From Homarus americanus (Eukaryota > Arthropoda > Malacostraca > Decapoda > Nephropidae), in assembly GCF_018991925.1 (NCBI RefSeq), contig NW_024726235.1, positions 3,907,162 to 3,971,161 on the forward strand: DNA of 64,000 bases. Direction: 5' to 3'. The notes beneath the pieces were generated by a model. The model was given only the letters and a program-made list of their open reading frames with translations. It did not search any database and was not told the DNA's origin. The position numbers and the translations under genes are program-made. This document shows, piece after piece, positions 1 to 12,440 of the stretch (positions are counted from its first letter, which is position 1; every line of letters starts with the position of its first letter).

Positions 1-402
1 ATTGATAGTGCCTTGACTCTGACCAGTATATAATGTAGTTCTGCTTCCTGTCATGTTTTTAGTTGCCTGTCTGCCTGACCGTCTGTCCTTCTGTCTGCCT
101 GTGTTTTGACCCGTCTTATGTGCGTCACTTTCTTTTGACACTCGTTAGTGCATGAAATTTCAGTTTATTTCCGATTTTAGTGTTAAATAATAATAATAAT
201 AATAATGATAACCATGATAAGTCGTAATAATCATAATAGTAATAATTGTACTGGTAATCCCGATACTAATTATTGGTATATTAGTATTAATAAAAAGGTA
301 GTATGATCGTAACAGTTAAGCTATATTACGAACAATCATAGTACTAATGATAATGATAGTGTATTATTATTTTTTTTATTATAGTTTTATATTATTTTTA
401 TA

Positions 403-455
<53 letters not shown>

Positions 456-708
456 GTTGTTGTTTTTTATTATTATTATCATCATTGCAGTATACAGGTA
501 AACATTCAACATTCTTGCTAACATGATCACTCTGTTTATGGACATGTGAACGTTATGTTGCTGTTTGTTTGATGAGAAATTCCTGTACCGTGATGACTGT
601 GCGTGTGTCTGAACCGTCTACTTGGGGGTGTGGTTATATCTCTCGTGCGTGGAGCCGTGTGTAGAGTTGTATGTAGGTCACTCATGCTGCTGGACACGTA
701 GAGTTTCA
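1..708. other. AT-rich non-coding flank with ATT microsatellite
   Basis: No gene is visible here. The stretch is AT-rich and contains short AAT runs near 187-205, then a (ATT)n run from about 403 to 455 that turns into GTT units to about 466. It reads as intergenic or far-upstream sequence of the OXR1-like gene. Confidence 0.6.
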
Positions 709-925
709 TGTCAGGTGTTGTGGTGATGTGATTTTAATACCTGTGGGTTGTGGTGGTGTTGTTAGCGTTGTGGTGGTGTTGTTAGTGTTGTGGTGTGAGT
801 GAAGTGTTGTTGTGGTGTTGTTAGTGAAGTGTTGTGGTGGTGTTGTTAGTGTTGTGGTGTTAGTGAAGTGTTGTGGTGGTGGTGTTATTGTTAGTGTTGT
901 GGTGTTGTTAGTGAAGTGTTATTAC
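709..925. repeat. GTGGTGTTGTTAGT minisatellite
   Basis: A G/T-rich degenerate tandem repeat with units of the form GTTGTGGTGTTGTTAGTGAA is repeated across the interval. Short open frames across it are low-complexity Val/Cys/Gly strings with no protein character. Confidence 0.75.
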
Positions 926-1364
926 GTTATCATCAGCCGTAGTAGTAGAAGGAGGAGGATACACACACACACACACAGTTACTTCACCAGGATCCTCAGA
1001 CTGTCAACCAACTTGTTAATAGGAGACGAAACACTCTGGCTGTCTGGTGAAGGAGGTGTTCAAGAGAGCTTCACTGATGAGATCCTTTGAAATGGTACCG
1101 ATCAACAAGGAAATGGTGGTTCTGTTGACTGGCTTGGCGGCTTGGTGGCTTGGACGGACTTACAGATGGATGGATGGCTTGGATGGACTTAAAAGGTGGA
1201 TAGATGCATGGATAGATATCTTTTTGTTTAATTATGGTACGAGAAATTGGACTTTGTTTGACTGGTCGCCTTCATTGGACTTGACGGAACCCCGGACATA
1301 GCGGTCACCTCAGTCGGTATCCTGGGAAGCTGGGCACATCCGACTGCAGTATCGCCCGGATGTG

Positions 1365-1415
<51 letters not shown>

Positions 1416-1471
1416 GGGAGAGAGGGAGGGAGGGGAGTGTGTGCTTATGTGCGTATGTTCGAGGGAAGGGG

Positions 1472-1520
<49 letters not shown>
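1365..1520. repeat. Two (GT)n microsatellites
   Basis: A (GT)n run at about 1365-1414 and a second at about 1474-1520 are separated by a G/A-rich spacer. Both strands give open frames made of Cys-Val or Thr-His repeats, which are artefacts of the dinucleotide. Confidence 0.95.
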
Positions 1521-1524
<4 letters not shown>

Positions 1525-1684
1525 GTTTGTTTGTTTGTAGGGGAGGAGAAAGAGGAAAGGGTGTGAAGAGTGCGAGAAGAAGAGAGAAAGGAGCGGGTGT
1601 GTTCGAAGGGAGGAGAGAGAGAATATTGGAGGATAGTCATGTGTGGATGTATGTGAGTGGAAAGAGGTGTGGGAAGGGACTGGT

Positions 1685-1860
1685 GAGGGGGAGGGAGGGA
1701 GGAGGGGGGAAGTGAGGAGGCACTGGTCCCCTTAACTACTATCATCCCTAACCTCCCTCCTCCCTCCCTCCCTCCTCTCTCCCTCCTCTCTCCTCCTCCT
1801 CCCTCCGTCCTCCCTCCCTCCCCCCCTCCCCTCCCTCCCCTCTCCCTCCCTCCCCTCCTA
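1685..1860. repeat. Purine then pyrimidine tract (GGGA/CCTCC)
   Basis: Purine-rich sequence (GGGAGGGAGG) at 1685-1715 is followed from about 1750 by almost pure pyrimidine made of CCTCC and CCCTC units. The strand asymmetry could favour non-B DNA. No gene is seen. Confidence 0.7.
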
Positions 1861-2123
1861 TGTGTGTCTGTGTTCTAGAAGGAATATTTACCTTCATTAG
1901 TCAAACTTGTTGTCTTGTGTGGAGGCAGAAAACATGATGAACGGTTCTTATGGATCCCGGCTGTTGAATCACACAACAACAACAACTATTTTTGTTTACT
2001 AATAATAATACTAATAAAAAGAGTTTCATATGATAAATTTAATGCCGTGAAATGTGAAGAAAGTCAGGTTTATCTTTTATATATAAAGGAATATGGTCAT
2101 GTTATCTGTGGAGGGGTCGAGGT

Positions 2124-2202
<79 letters not shown>
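2124..2202. repeat. (GT)n microsatellite
   Basis: A nearly uninterrupted GT run of about 39 units lies between a GAGGTG flank and TTAGACC. Confidence 0.97.
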
Positions 2203-2204
<2 letters not shown>

Positions 2205-2411
2205 GACCTGATCAAACGTGGCAAGTTCATCTCCTGTTGTTGAGAGGGGCTCGGGGTGTTAATTTCCCGTCGTCTTGTACAGTAAAACCTCCATTTAACG
2301 GACATCACTAACGGGTATCGTCCGTTATATGGAGGCTTCACATCTGAGGGACTTCACTGCTTATGTTGGGAAGACAGACGGGGAAGGTGATGGTGTCCCT
2401 AGTAGTTTATA

Positions 2412-2690
2412 ATGATAATAATAAAAGTAATATTAATAATAATAAAGGACCGTAAAAAAATTAAAAGTGAGAAACAATATATGTATATTGTGTTGTTAAT
2501 AGTAGAGAAACAATTGAGACCCTGCAATTGTGTGTAAATAAGGCAGAAAATCAGATCAGCAACCTGGGACTTGGTCACATCTTTCGTGATGCCATATGGC
2601 AGCAGGGTCTACCATTAGACAACACATTATGTTTCCAATATCTTCCCAGGTGGTAGTACCTCCCTGTTTGGTACCATCTACCTACACATA
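2412..2690 (-). mobile_element. Dispersed repeat, copy 1 (AAT-tailed, SINE/MITE-like)
   Basis: The reverse complement matches 42702-42932 over more than 200 bases. Shared stretches include CAGGGAGGTACTACC, ATAATGTGTTGTCTAATGG and TAGACCCTGCTGC. In both copies the end nearest GTGAGAAACAATAT adjoins AAT/ATT trinucleotide repeats, as expected for an element with a microsatellite tail. No coding capacity and no tRNA promoter boxes were recognised, so the class is uncertain. Confidence 0.7.
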
Positions 2691-2711
2691 GCTTTTAAAT
2701 CTTTTTTATGT

Positions 2712-2880
2712 GATCACCTGAAGATTAGACACCCTAGCTCATTTGACACGATGATTAAACACCCTATTGCTGCTGCCTAGGAGGTTATGCAAGGTTAGGT
2801 TAGGTTAGGTTAGGTTAACTTAGCTTAGGTTAAGGTAGGGTAGGTTAATGTTAAGCTTGTGTGCCTAATCTTCGGGTGAT
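2712..2880. mobile_element. Fold-back element with internal TTAGG-like array, copy 1
   Basis: The left arm GATCACCTGAAGATTAGACA is mirrored at the right end as GCCTAATCTTCGGGTGAT. Between the arms lies a (GGTTA)n run that degenerates to GCTTA units. The same arms around the same kind of array occur at 13966, 25375 and, truncated, near 28100, so this looks like a small non-autonomous inverted-repeat element rather than a telomere remnant. Confidence 0.7.
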
Positions 2881-3039
2881 TTATTTTTGTACACTTAGAG
2901 ATTGACGTAGACGATTCTTAGAAAAACTAGCGAGGTGACTGCCGGGTGAGTTTCACTGCTGGTGGTAAGTAGGCCAACGCCTTATATGTGTGTGACTAAT
3001 CTATGAGTACGTGAGTGTTTCTGTGTAGTGTAGTGTGAT

Positions 3040-3400
3040 GAGTTATGTTAATAGTGTGTCGTACCCTCACTATCACTACCCACCATCACCACCACCTCCT
3101 CTTTACCCCCCGTGACCCCTTACACAGTGACTCACCAGTGACTCCCCCTCCCCCATCTACCAGCACCCCCTCCCCCTCCCTGCCTCCTTGCTGTGCCTGC
3201 CATCCAGACTTAATAGGTGGTAAGGAGCCGTACTATATGTCACGTTGCATGCCTGTGGTACTAGTGTCCTCTAACGTAACCTAACCTAATCTAGACTTAA
3301 TCTAACGTAATCCACCTCAGGCTAACATTAATTTAGTCTTAACCTTTTGTAATTTAACCCTTATCCTTATCACGCTCGCTGGCCTCCTCACACGCCTCAA
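3040..3400. other. Non-coding, C-rich spacer
   Basis: No gene is visible. The sequence is C-rich, with a few TAACCTAACC units at 3275-3290. Confidence 0.5.
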
Positions 3401-4515
3401 TCCTCTTCCCTTCCTTGTTCCCTTCACTCGTGTGTGTGGGTGAGGGTCGTCTTCCTTGTTCCCTTCACTCGTGTGTGTAGGTGAGAGTCGTCTTCCTTGT
3501 TCCCTTCACTCGTGTGGGTGGGTGAGGGTCGTCTTTCCTGTTCCTTCACTCATTAATGGGTGGAGTGGTCGTCTTCCTTGACCCCATCACACGTGTGGGG
3601 TGAGTGAGGTCGTCTTCCCTGTTCCTTCACTCGTGTGGGTGGGTGAGGGTGTCTTGCCAGCCCCATCACACGTGTGGGTGGAGGTGGTCGTCTTCCTGTT
3701 CACCTTCACTCGTGTGGGTGGGTGAGGTCCATCTTCCCTGTTCCCTTCACTCGTGTGGGTGGGTGAAGAGTCGTCTTCCTTGACCCCATCTGCGTGTGGG
3801 TGGGTGGTCATCTTCCTGTTCCTTCACTCGTGTGGGTGGGTAGTCGTCTTCCTTGACCCCATCACACGTGTGGGTGGAAGGAGTCGTCTTCCCTGTTCCT
3901 TCACTCGTGTGTGGCCAGGTGAGGTGTCTTCCTTGACCCCATCACGTGTGGGTGGAAGTGAGTCGTCTTCCTTGACCCCCATCACACGTGTGGAGTGGGT
4001 GGTCGTCTTCTTCCTGTTCCTTCACTCGTGTGTGTGGGTGGTCAAATCTTCTTGACCCCATCACACGTGTGGGTGGAGTGAGTCGTCTTCCTTGACCCCC
4101 ATCGTGTGTGGGTGGGTGAGGTCGTCTTCCTTGTTCCCTTCCTCGTGTGTGTAGGTGAGGGTGTGCTTTCTTGGCCCATCACGTGTGGGTGGGTAGTCGT
4201 CTTCCTGTTCCCGCTACTCGTGTGTGTGTGGGTGAGGTCGTCTTTCTTCCAGCCCCATCACGTGTGGGTGAGTAGTCATCTTCCTTGACCCCGTCACGTG
4301 TGGGTGGGTGAGGTCGTCTTCCTGTTCCCTTCACTCGTGTGGCGTGGGTGGGGTCGTCTTGCTTGACCCCTTCACTCGTGTGGGTGGGTGAGGGTCGTCT
4401 TCCCTGTTCCCTTCACTCGTGTGTGTAGGTGAGAGTCGTCTTCCTTGTTCCCTTCACTCGTGTGTGTGGGTGAGGGTCGTCTTTCTTGACCCCATCACGC
4501 GTGTGGAAGGCAGAA
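3400..4515. repeat. Minisatellite, GTCGTCTTCC..TCACTCGTGTGTGGGTG
   Basis: About 1.1 kb of imperfect tandem repeats with a unit of roughly 40 bp. The unit has the form GTCGTCTTCCTTGTTCCC, then TTCACTCGTGTGTGTGGGTG. Some units replace the middle with GACCCCATCACACGTGTGG. Unit lengths vary, which breaks every reading frame. Confidence 0.9.
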
Positions 4516-4667
4516 AGTCGTCTTGTCTGTCCTCTACACACGCTTAGGCGGGAGAAGTGTCGTCTTTGTGGTGGGTGGCAGAGCTCGACGGGGTGAGAGG
4601 GTCTACTTGTCGAAGGCTCTTTATCACGCGTCTTGGAAATTTTCGCCGCCGAGGATTGAACTATTAG

Positions 4668-4697
4668 GCTGTCTGTCTGTCTGTCTGGCTGGCTGGC

Positions 4698-4729
<32 letters not shown>

Positions 4730-4810
4730 ACATCCCTGGCTGGCTGGCTGGCTGGCTGTCTGTCTCCCATCTGTCTGTCTGTCTGTCTTCTGTTTGGCTG
4801 GCTGGCTGGC

Positions 4811-4859
<49 letters not shown>

Positions 4860-4962
4860 GGCTGTCTGGCTGTGCATCTGTCCTGTCTGTCTGTCTGTCT
4901 GTCTGGCTGTCTGTCTGTCTGTGTCTGTCTGTGTGTTCTGTCGGTCTGTCTGTCTGGCTGGC

Positions 4963-4995
<33 letters not shown>

Positions 4996-5010
4996 GGCTG
5001 GCTGGCTGGC

Positions 5011-5073
<63 letters not shown>
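4668..5073. repeat. (CTGT)n/(CTGG)n tetranucleotide array
   Basis: An approximately 400-bp array of CTGT units is interspersed with CTGG blocks. It gives long spurious open frames on both strands, made of LSVC repeats or DRQT repeats. These are not genes. Confidence 0.97.
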
Positions 5074-5089
5074 GTTTGTTTGTTTGTCT

Positions 5090-6052
5090 GTCCTCTTCGC
5101 CTTTCTCACATACTCCCATTTTCCCCTAATAAGCCTTTGTCCCTTTTCCTAATCCCCTGCTCCTTCCTTTCCCTCTCAACCCCCTCCCGCTTCACATCCC
5201 CAATCTCCTGCTTTACCTCTCACCTCTCACTCCTCTTCTTCCTCTCCCTTCAAGTACTCATCACTCTTCAGCACCCCGGACCTGACCTTGGCTAGTGGTA
5301 CAACCAGAAGCTAATTAATTACCTTTACCTGTACTACCCCATCCCCCCTCTTTCCCCTCACTACCCTCTCCCTTTTTCTTCATCCCCTCATTCTCCCTCT
5401 CTCCTGCTCGTTCCTCTCACTCCCTCCCATCATCCCCTCACTCCCCACTCCTCTTTTCCCCTCTCCTCTTCCCTCACAACATGGATCCCCCCCTCTCCTG
5501 TCTCGATCGATCGCCACCTTCTCTTCCTCTTACCTTCATTCCTCCCCTCTTTCTCTATCTCCTCCCCACTCCCCTCATTTTCTTGCTTCCCCTTCCCCAG
5601 CCATTTATCTGTCTACTATTCCCACCCCCTTCTCTTCTTCCCTTATTATCTACCCTTCCTTCTCCCTATCCCTTCCCCTTTTGTCCATCTTTTCCACCGC
5701 CCCTCCTCTCTCCCTCCCCTTCCCCTTCCCTCTGTCTACCTCCCTATCTCCTCTTAATATATACCTTCCCTCTTTCCCTGTCCTCTTTTTCCCCTCTTTA
5801 TTCCCCTCACCGCCATCACCTCTCTGTCTCGGCTTCTGTAGCACAATATGAGGTGACAATTGTCTTTACCCCATATAATCTCCCCTCCCCTTCCCTCCCT
5901 TTAAACTCACCCCTACGTTCTCCCCTCGACACCGCAACGGCATCGATCCTCCCCTCCCCTCCCTAACCCTCCCCTCCCTAACCCTTCCCTCCCTCTACTC
6001 TACCCTCCTGTCTCCTCCTCCTCTCCCCTCTGTGTAATCCTCCTCTCTCTGG
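5090..6052. repeat. Pyrimidine-rich non-coding tract
   Basis: Almost 1 kb of C/T-rich sequence (CCCTCCCTC, CTTCCC) with no codon structure. The open frame at 5481-5966 translates to Pro/Leu/Ser low-complexity sequence and is rejected as a gene. Confidence 0.75.
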
Positions 6053-6240
6053 GAAGGTTAGGTTAGGTTAGATTGGGTTAAGTTAAGTTAGGTTAGGTTC
6101 AGGTTAGGTTTGGTTCAGGTTAGGTTAGGTTCAGGTTAGGCTCAGGTTAGGCTCAGGTTAGGTTAGGTTCAGGTTAGGTTTGGTTCAGGTTAGGTTCAGG
6201 TTAGGCTCAGGTTAGGTTAGGTTCAGGTTAGGTTCAGGTC
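6053..6240. repeat. Interstitial GGTTA / GGTTCA array
   Basis: Units of AGGTT and AGGTTC alternate (AGGTTAGGTTCAGGTTAGG). The array resembles the arthropod telomeric TTAGG unit with interspersed 6-bp variants. The fold-back arms seen at 2712 and 13966 are not evident here. Confidence 0.85.
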
Positions 6241-6332
6241 CATTAAGGTTATGTTATCCTGGGTCCCGGTCCGTTATATAATATTAACATTTCCCAGAAC
6301 AAATTTAAATAACAAATGTCCTGTGTATTTCC

Positions 6333-6333
6333 C

Positions 6334-6396
<63 letters not shown>
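6333..6396. repeat. (CT)n microsatellite
   Basis: An uninterrupted CT run of about 32 units. Confidence 0.97.
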
Positions 6397-6398
<2 letters not shown>

Positions 6399-6399
6399 A

Positions 6400-7390
6400 A
6401 CAGACAAACTTAGCTGATTTCCCTCCTGTCATTTTACCGAAATAAACAAAAATAAATAACTCCACACTTGGCCATTATCGTCAGCAAATCATGTTATAAA
6501 AATTACTATGGGAAAAAACTTTACGTCAATCACGGTGTTTCCGGCTGTCAAAATTTTCCTCCCAACTGGTGATGTAAGCAAAGTTCGTCTCTGACTTTTC
6601 ACTTGCAGAATTAACGTCGGAAATGACATCAAAATAACACAAAGACTCTACCGTAACTTGTAACTTATTATTAATGAAGAATGTGTGGATAAGTTAACTT
6701 GAGTTTCCTTTATGTAGAAAATTGTCGGGAAAATTTTTCTTCCTTTGAAAATTTGTCTTTTGATTTTCACCCCAAAAAACGAAGTGGGTAATTAAGTCAA
6801 CGACATGTAAAAACTGATTAAAGAAAATGGGAAAATAGCAAAATTATCCCCCAGGAGTAATGATAGTCTATTATTAGGTAAGTTCCCCCTATAATTTACT
6901 CAAGTCTTATAAAGAAAATGAGTAATTGAAGGGTGACTCTAAATAAAGTATTAAGTAACGTCCTGTGTTAGTTATTAATTAATGCTCCAATATTAAGTTT
7001 ATTAAGTTATCCATTAATAAACTAATAAAAAAATTAATAATTACAATAGTTTCTCCAGTAAAAAAAAAAACAATTACTGATTTCCTTGATAAAATATATA
7101 AGTAGATTTGTAAGTCTGTCGGTGTAAAGAAAATAGGTTAATCTGTCGGGGTATAGAAAATAGGTTAGTCTCTCCATAAGGAAATTGAGTAAAAACAGAT
7201 GATTGTCTTCCCACATATAGTGAAGTTACCCCGCAAGGAAAACAGACGATAAATTCTGCCCAGGTAGGGAAAAAATGGACACTAATGAAGTTTTCCCCGT
7301 AGAGGAACCAACGGGGAAACCAAGTAATTAAGTCTTCCGTTAGAGAACACGATGGCCTTAAGCAAGAGTTATGTACTTATTGTCATTTCT
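6400..7390. other. Unique-looking AT-rich non-coding sequence
   Basis: No open frame with protein character, splice-bounded exon or repeat family was recognised here. Confidence 0.5.
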
Positions 7391-7391
7391 G

Positions 7392-8070
7392 TAGCGTACA
7401 CACACAACAGTACAGTACACACGCTGCGGTACAGTACACACACACAACGGTACAGTACACGCATCGGTACAGTATACACACACCAGTACAGTATACACAC
7501 AGAGGAACAGTACACACACAACGGTACAGTACACACGCAGAGATACAGTATACAAAGAACGGAACAGCATACTCACAACGGTACAGTATACATTCACACA
7601 GCGGTACAGTATACATACACACAGCGGTACAGTATACATACACACAGCGGTACAGTATACATACACACACAGCGATACAGTATACAAACAACGGTACATT
7701 ATACACAACGGTACAGTATACACGCAGCGGTACAGTATACACGCAGCGGTACAGTATACATACACACAGCGGTACAGTATACAAACAACGGTACAGTATA
7801 CATACACGCAGCTGTACAGTATACATACACACAGCGGTACAGTACACACACAGTGGTACAGTACACACACAGCGGTGCAGTACATACACAGCGGAACAGT
7901 GCACACAGCGGTACAATATATACACAGCGGTACAGTACACACACACAGCGGTACAGTACACACACAGCGGTACAGTACACACACAGCGGTAGTGCGGTAC
8001 ACACACACACAGCGGTACAGTGTACATACAGTACACACACAGCGGTACAGTACACACACAGTGTACAATA
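7392..8070. repeat. Minisatellite, ACACAGCGGTACAGTATACATAC
   Basis: About 680 bp of units of 18-23 bp built on CAGCGGTACAGTAYACACACA. Every frame on both strands stays open for long stretches (HTQRYST or CVLYRC repeats), which follows from the repeat and does not indicate a gene. Confidence 0.95.
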
Positions 8071-8184
8071 TATACATGTCAGGCTTGTGTCACGCACGTC
8101 TTGTCCAGAAAGCTGGTAAGACAATCAGTCAGTGAGCACATGAAGCCGAGAGCCGTGAGGGAGTGAATAGTGCCGTAGCTTTCT

Positions 8185-8520
8185 GTATTAACCCATACGT
8201 GACCTATCACCCCTACCCCTTACCCATAACCCTTACCCCTTATCCTTCACCCTCCACCCCTTATCCATCACCCCTAACCCCTATCCATCCCCCTACCCTT
8301 TATCCTTCACCCCTACCCCTTACCCATCATCCCTACCACCCATCACCCTCCACCCCTTACCCATCATCCCTACCCTTACCCATATCCAATCCTTCCCTTT
8401 AACACCTCATTCTCTCCTCCCTCTCCTCCTTCCTCCTCCCCTTCTCACCCCCCTCTTCTCCTTCCTCCTCCCCTTCCCCTCCCTCCTCTTAACCCCCTCT
8501 CCTTCCCCCACCCCAGGTTC
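8185..8520. repeat. CCCTTACCCATCACCCCTA repeat and pyrimidine tract
   Basis: Degenerate units of the type CCCTTACCCATCACCCCTA run to about 8400. C/T-rich sequence follows to about 8515. No gene is seen. Confidence 0.75.
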
Positions 8521-9792
8521 CTCGGTGGATGGAGGCAGTGTGACTTCTAGCGTAGTAGAGACAAGGAGACAACTTGGTGCTTCTCACAGCTTTTCTAGGT
8601 CCTGAGCCCCGTGGATAATGAGGTTTCTAACTAGAGAACCCCACAAATTTGAGGTTTTATGAGTAGGGAGTGCATCTTTTAGAGCGGTTTCTGAGTGAAG
8701 GCAGTTGTTGTTTTCGATGTAGATAATGCGTACTGGTGTGATTTATAATTAGAGAACGCTGTGATTGTGGTTTCTGTGTATAGAAAATGCGTAGTATATT
8801 GGTCTCTTTTTATGGGTATGTAGTTTTTATTTAGAGAATGTCGTGACTGGCTTATTTATTATTAGAAAACTGTGATTGTGGTTTATTATTATAAAACGCT
8901 GTGATAGTAATATTTATAAATAGAAAACGTCCTGAGTGTGATTTTCAACGTGCAAGCGCCACAATAATGGTTTTTATGTGATTGCGGTTTTTACCTGGAA
9001 AATAAGTCGTACCTTCGTGTGGTTTCTATGACTCACACTAAATAAATTGATACAGATGAAGACGAAGGTTTCTAGGAGTTAACCGTAGTCACGTTAGTAA
9101 GGAGCTAGTTGTACACCCGGCAGCGTATAAAGGAACTCCTCCACTAATAATATTTTCAGTCGGGCAGTTAGAAAAGACAGATATTGAGCTGCCTGACGCA
9201 TTAATGAAGAAAACCCAACAAGACTCCAGTGGTCGTATAATAAAGGAGCGTCAGAAGGCAGGTGTACGTTGTCTGGCGTACTTAGTCAGGCGTACCTCAG
9301 CCTGGGGTACGTTAATCTGGCGCACCTTCCGTCTACTGTACCGTGAAAACCTGGTCCACCCCCACACAAGGAGCTGAACCCGCCATATTGAGGAGGCAGT
9401 TAAGAGTGATGACCCAGTTGACGGTTATATATTAAACAACACGTGAGCCCTGTCTGCCAGCCTGTCTGTCTTTCTGCCTGCCCACTTGGAGACACTGCGG
9501 GAGACTTGTAAAACTGGTTAATTAAGTTTTCCTTCCGGGGATGCTCAGCACGTGTTAGTGGCCACCTGTGACTTCTCTTCATTGATGGTGAGACACAGCT
9601 GGTGACCGAACACTTGTAAGGAGGCCACTGTAGCTGGTGACACAGACCGTACAGCATGAGCAGGACAACTTTAACACAATACAGATAATGTTTTATACTG
9701 GTAGAAAAGTGCTACACGTGTCCTTGGTGACGGTTGACGCTTCATTTGCCAGAGGTCAGAGGTGAGGACGCCCCGGGAACACTGCTTGCGCC
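8521..9792. other. Non-coding 5' flank of first exon A
   Basis: No coding exon is recognised. The part nearest 9793 is less repetitive and is the likely location of the promoter and 5' UTR of first exon A. I could not assign a TATA box or an initiator with confidence. Confidence 0.4.
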
Positions 9793-10069
9793 ATGTCCAA
9801 CTACAGGAGCTGGATGCTCATCAGCCTGGTGAGGGATTCCCAGTACTTCCGTAGCGCCAGCAATGCCGCCACCGCCACGCCTGGTGTGGGTAACGACTGC
9901 TTCAGTAGCGACAGCAGCACTCAGGAATTTAACGGCCACACCGGCAGAAGTCTGGTGGCTAACAGTACCATCAAGATCACTGTCAGAAACCATAATTATA
10001 ACGGGACCGCCAGCAGCAGCAGTGTACAGCAGGATAATGCGGGAGTCTCCTTGGAGGCAGTTGACCAAG
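9793..10069 (+). CDS. OXR1: OXR1-like gene, alternative first coding exon A (inferred)
   Basis: The ATG at 9793 has a GCC immediately upstream (GCGCCATGT). It opens a 92-codon frame beginning MSNYRSWMLISL and ending GVSLEAVDQ, followed by the donor CAAG|GTAATA. The exon therefore ends after the first base of a codon (phase 1). The acceptor at 14380 needs exactly this phase: the terminal G plus AA makes Glu. The encoded segment is Ser/Thr/Asn/Ala-rich with several potential N-glycosylation-like motifs and no recognised domain. It is probably a disordered N-terminal extension. Assignment to this gene rests on phase match, strand and the nearest downstream acceptor; no transcript evidence is available. 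It could instead belong to an unrelated upstream gene or be a chance frame, but the CDS-like composition in a repeat-rich region argues against chance. Confidence 0.6.
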
Positions 10070-11744
10070 GTAATAAACACAGACTCCGTGCATGAGCTCT
10101 TCCCTCACTGCTCCTCCTCTTGTGTAGCAGTCATCTGTCTCCTGTACTCCCGCCCCCTAGCTTACCTCACCTCTCTCTTTATAAACCTTACTTCACTCTT
10201 ACCTTTACCTGTAATTAACCAAGATTGTTATTTTGTTTCACGTACACTTAATAACATAAAGATTCATATAGGCCTATTCAAGGTATACCAGATGTAAATA
10301 ATTATCTCAAGTTAGCGACCATTTCATAATAAGGTTTTGTCTCACTGTAACATGGAGCCTTAGTTAGGTATAAGAGCGCACCTGGTAATCCTCATCTCCC
10401 GTTATAATTGGTGTAGTCTGTAGCAATTACTGACAGCTAATGCTAGTCTTAATGGTGTGGCAGGTGTGTGTTATGTGGGGGTGAGTGTGTTGGTGGTGGT
10501 CGTGGTTGATAGTGTGTGGTGGTTAGTGGATATGGTAGATATGATGGTGGTTAGTGGTTGTGGTAGATAGTGGTTAGTAATCGTGGTAGATATATGGTGA
10601 TAGTTATTGGTGAGGGGGATGGATGTATGGATTGTTAAGTTGGCAGGTAGACAGGGCAGGCAGTATAGATTATATGGAACATTTACACTACTTGTTTAAC
10701 AAATTACTTGAAATTGTCTTGTCCAAATATTTTTTTTTTATTACCCTGACAGTTTTGGGGGAGGAAATATACTTGCCCGGATTTTTTTTTCTGGGGAAAG
10801 ATATTTAAACATCACTTGTGTCTGCCCTAAAATGATGTCATAACTCCTGTCACTTAACCTCACACCTGTAGGGCATGTAGGGAGGCGGAGGTGACATCTA
10901 TAATCACCTTACTTAACTACCTCCCCCCCTCCCCCTATAATATGGTGTCGGTAGCAGTAACACTTGTAATGTGAGGTCATAAACCCTTGTCGCCTCACTC
11001 TACACCCTCTTAGCTTGGTGTATCCTAGTCTGGGTAATGCTAATCTACACAGCTTAAGACAAGGTTAGATGGAGAGGATGGGTGTATATCGGCGGGTGAT
11101 GGGTGTTCATTCTCACAAGACCTTACATAAAGACAACTAACAACACCTTTACATTGACTCACTCACGTCGCCGCGTCCCAGACAACATGTAGCGAATAAT
11201 GTGTGACTGATTATGATAATGTAGGTCATATTTTCTTATACTCTTCCCCTTCTTCTTTGGTCTCCTCTTCCTCTCCTCTTCCGTCTCCTCCTTATTATCT
11301 TCCTTACTATAATTATTGTTTTTTTATTGTTATTATTTTGATTATTGTTGATATTATTATTATTTCATTATCATCGTCATCATTAACGTCTTTTAGGCCA
11401 CCATCATTGTGTCGTAACTTAAGTGAGCCTGTTAAACGCATCCTCACGTCACTTACGACATAAAACAAACTTAACATACGATCCTTTGAGAATCTCTGTG
11501 GTTCCAGTTAAGGTAAATAATGAACGACCAAATCACTGAGACAAAATTGTTCTCATAATCAGGGAAAAAAACCCGACAACATTGACTGTGTTAGAGTATC
11601 CGTGGCGTCCTTGAGGGGAGGTGGTGGAGGGGGGGGGTCCGGCCAGCTGTAAGACCTCCTCTGTAATTGTATTAAGAACTTCTGTGGTTTCTTCTTAAAT
11701 GTTGTAAGACTCAAAACCTCTACCTCCATCATCGCCACTGCTGC
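10070..11744. other. Intron downstream of exon A
   Basis: No exon is recognised. It contains GTGGTTAGTGG-type short repeats at about 10470-10620 and an ATT-rich patch near 11300-11370. A purine/C-rich patch lies at about 11610-11640. Confidence 0.45.
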
Positions 11745-12085
11745 CCCCCCCACCCCCACTACCACTGCTGCCCTTACCACCTCTGCTGCCCTTACCACCT
11801 CTGCTGCCCTTACCACCTCTGCTGCCCTTACCACCTCTGCTGCCCTTACCACCTCTGCTGCCCTTACCACCTCTGCTGCCCTCTACCACCTCCTGCTGCC
11901 CCTTACCACCTCTGCTGCCCTTACCACCTCTGCTGCCCTTACCACCTATGCTGCCCTTACCACCTCTGCTGCCCTTACCACCTCTGCTGCCCTTACCACC
12001 TCTGCTGCCCTTACCACCTCTGCTGCCCTTACCACACCCTGCTCCTCTGCCCTTACCACCTCTGCTGCCCTCTCCCTCACCACCA
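11745..12085. repeat. 18-bp minisatellite CTGCCCTTACCACCTCTG
   Basis: About 18 copies of an 18-bp unit (CTGCCCTTACCACCTCTG) with few variants. Because 18 is a multiple of 3, two strands give long regular frames (LPLPPL on +, SRGGKG on -). These are repeat artefacts. Confidence 0.95.
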
Positions 12086-12327
12086 AATACTACCACCTGT
12101 GGGATTAATAAGACACAGGTGAAGGATTATTATACCAGTGGAAGAGAGAGAGAGAGAGAATAACGAACGAGGAAGAGAAAAGGGAGGAGGAGGAGGACCC
12201 GAGTGACCAACCCACAACGGAAGGGAGGTGTTTCAGGCGCTGGTGTGGTGAAGTAGACTTAATTTACCACAGTACAGCTATTTTTAAGCACACTGATCCT
12301 GGTTCTAATTTGTGGTATGTGTTCCTT

Positions 12328-12440
12328 AAACCTAACCTACCCTAACCTAACCTAACACTAACCTAACATAACCTAACACTAACCTAACCTAACCTAACAC
12401 TAACCTAACACTAACCTAACATAACCTAACCTGACCTGTT
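12328..12440. repeat. Interstitial AACCT array
   Basis: CCTAACCTAAC units with CACTAACC and CATAACC variants. No fold-back arms flank this array, unlike those at 2712, 13966 and 25375. Confidence 0.85.

Noticed and set aside
4523..5152. 209-codon frame of LSVC repeats and minus-strand DRQT repeats
   Set aside because: Produced by a CTGT/CTGG tetranucleotide array.
6053..6240. Interpretation of TTAGG-like arrays as true interstitial telomeres or fusion points
   Set aside because: The arrays are short, variant-rich and scattered, and at least four lie inside inverted arms, which fits mobile or slippage origin better.
7352..8119. Long frames on both strands across ACACAGCGGTACAGTAT units
   Set aside because: All frames stay open at once on both strands because of the repeat; composition is Thr/His/Gln or Cys/Val/Tyr repeats only.
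11559..12096. Gly/Arg/Lys-repeat protein on the minus strand (SRGGKG units)
   Set aside because: An 18-bp minisatellite gives a perfect six-residue period; no splice context and no non-repetitive coding flank.
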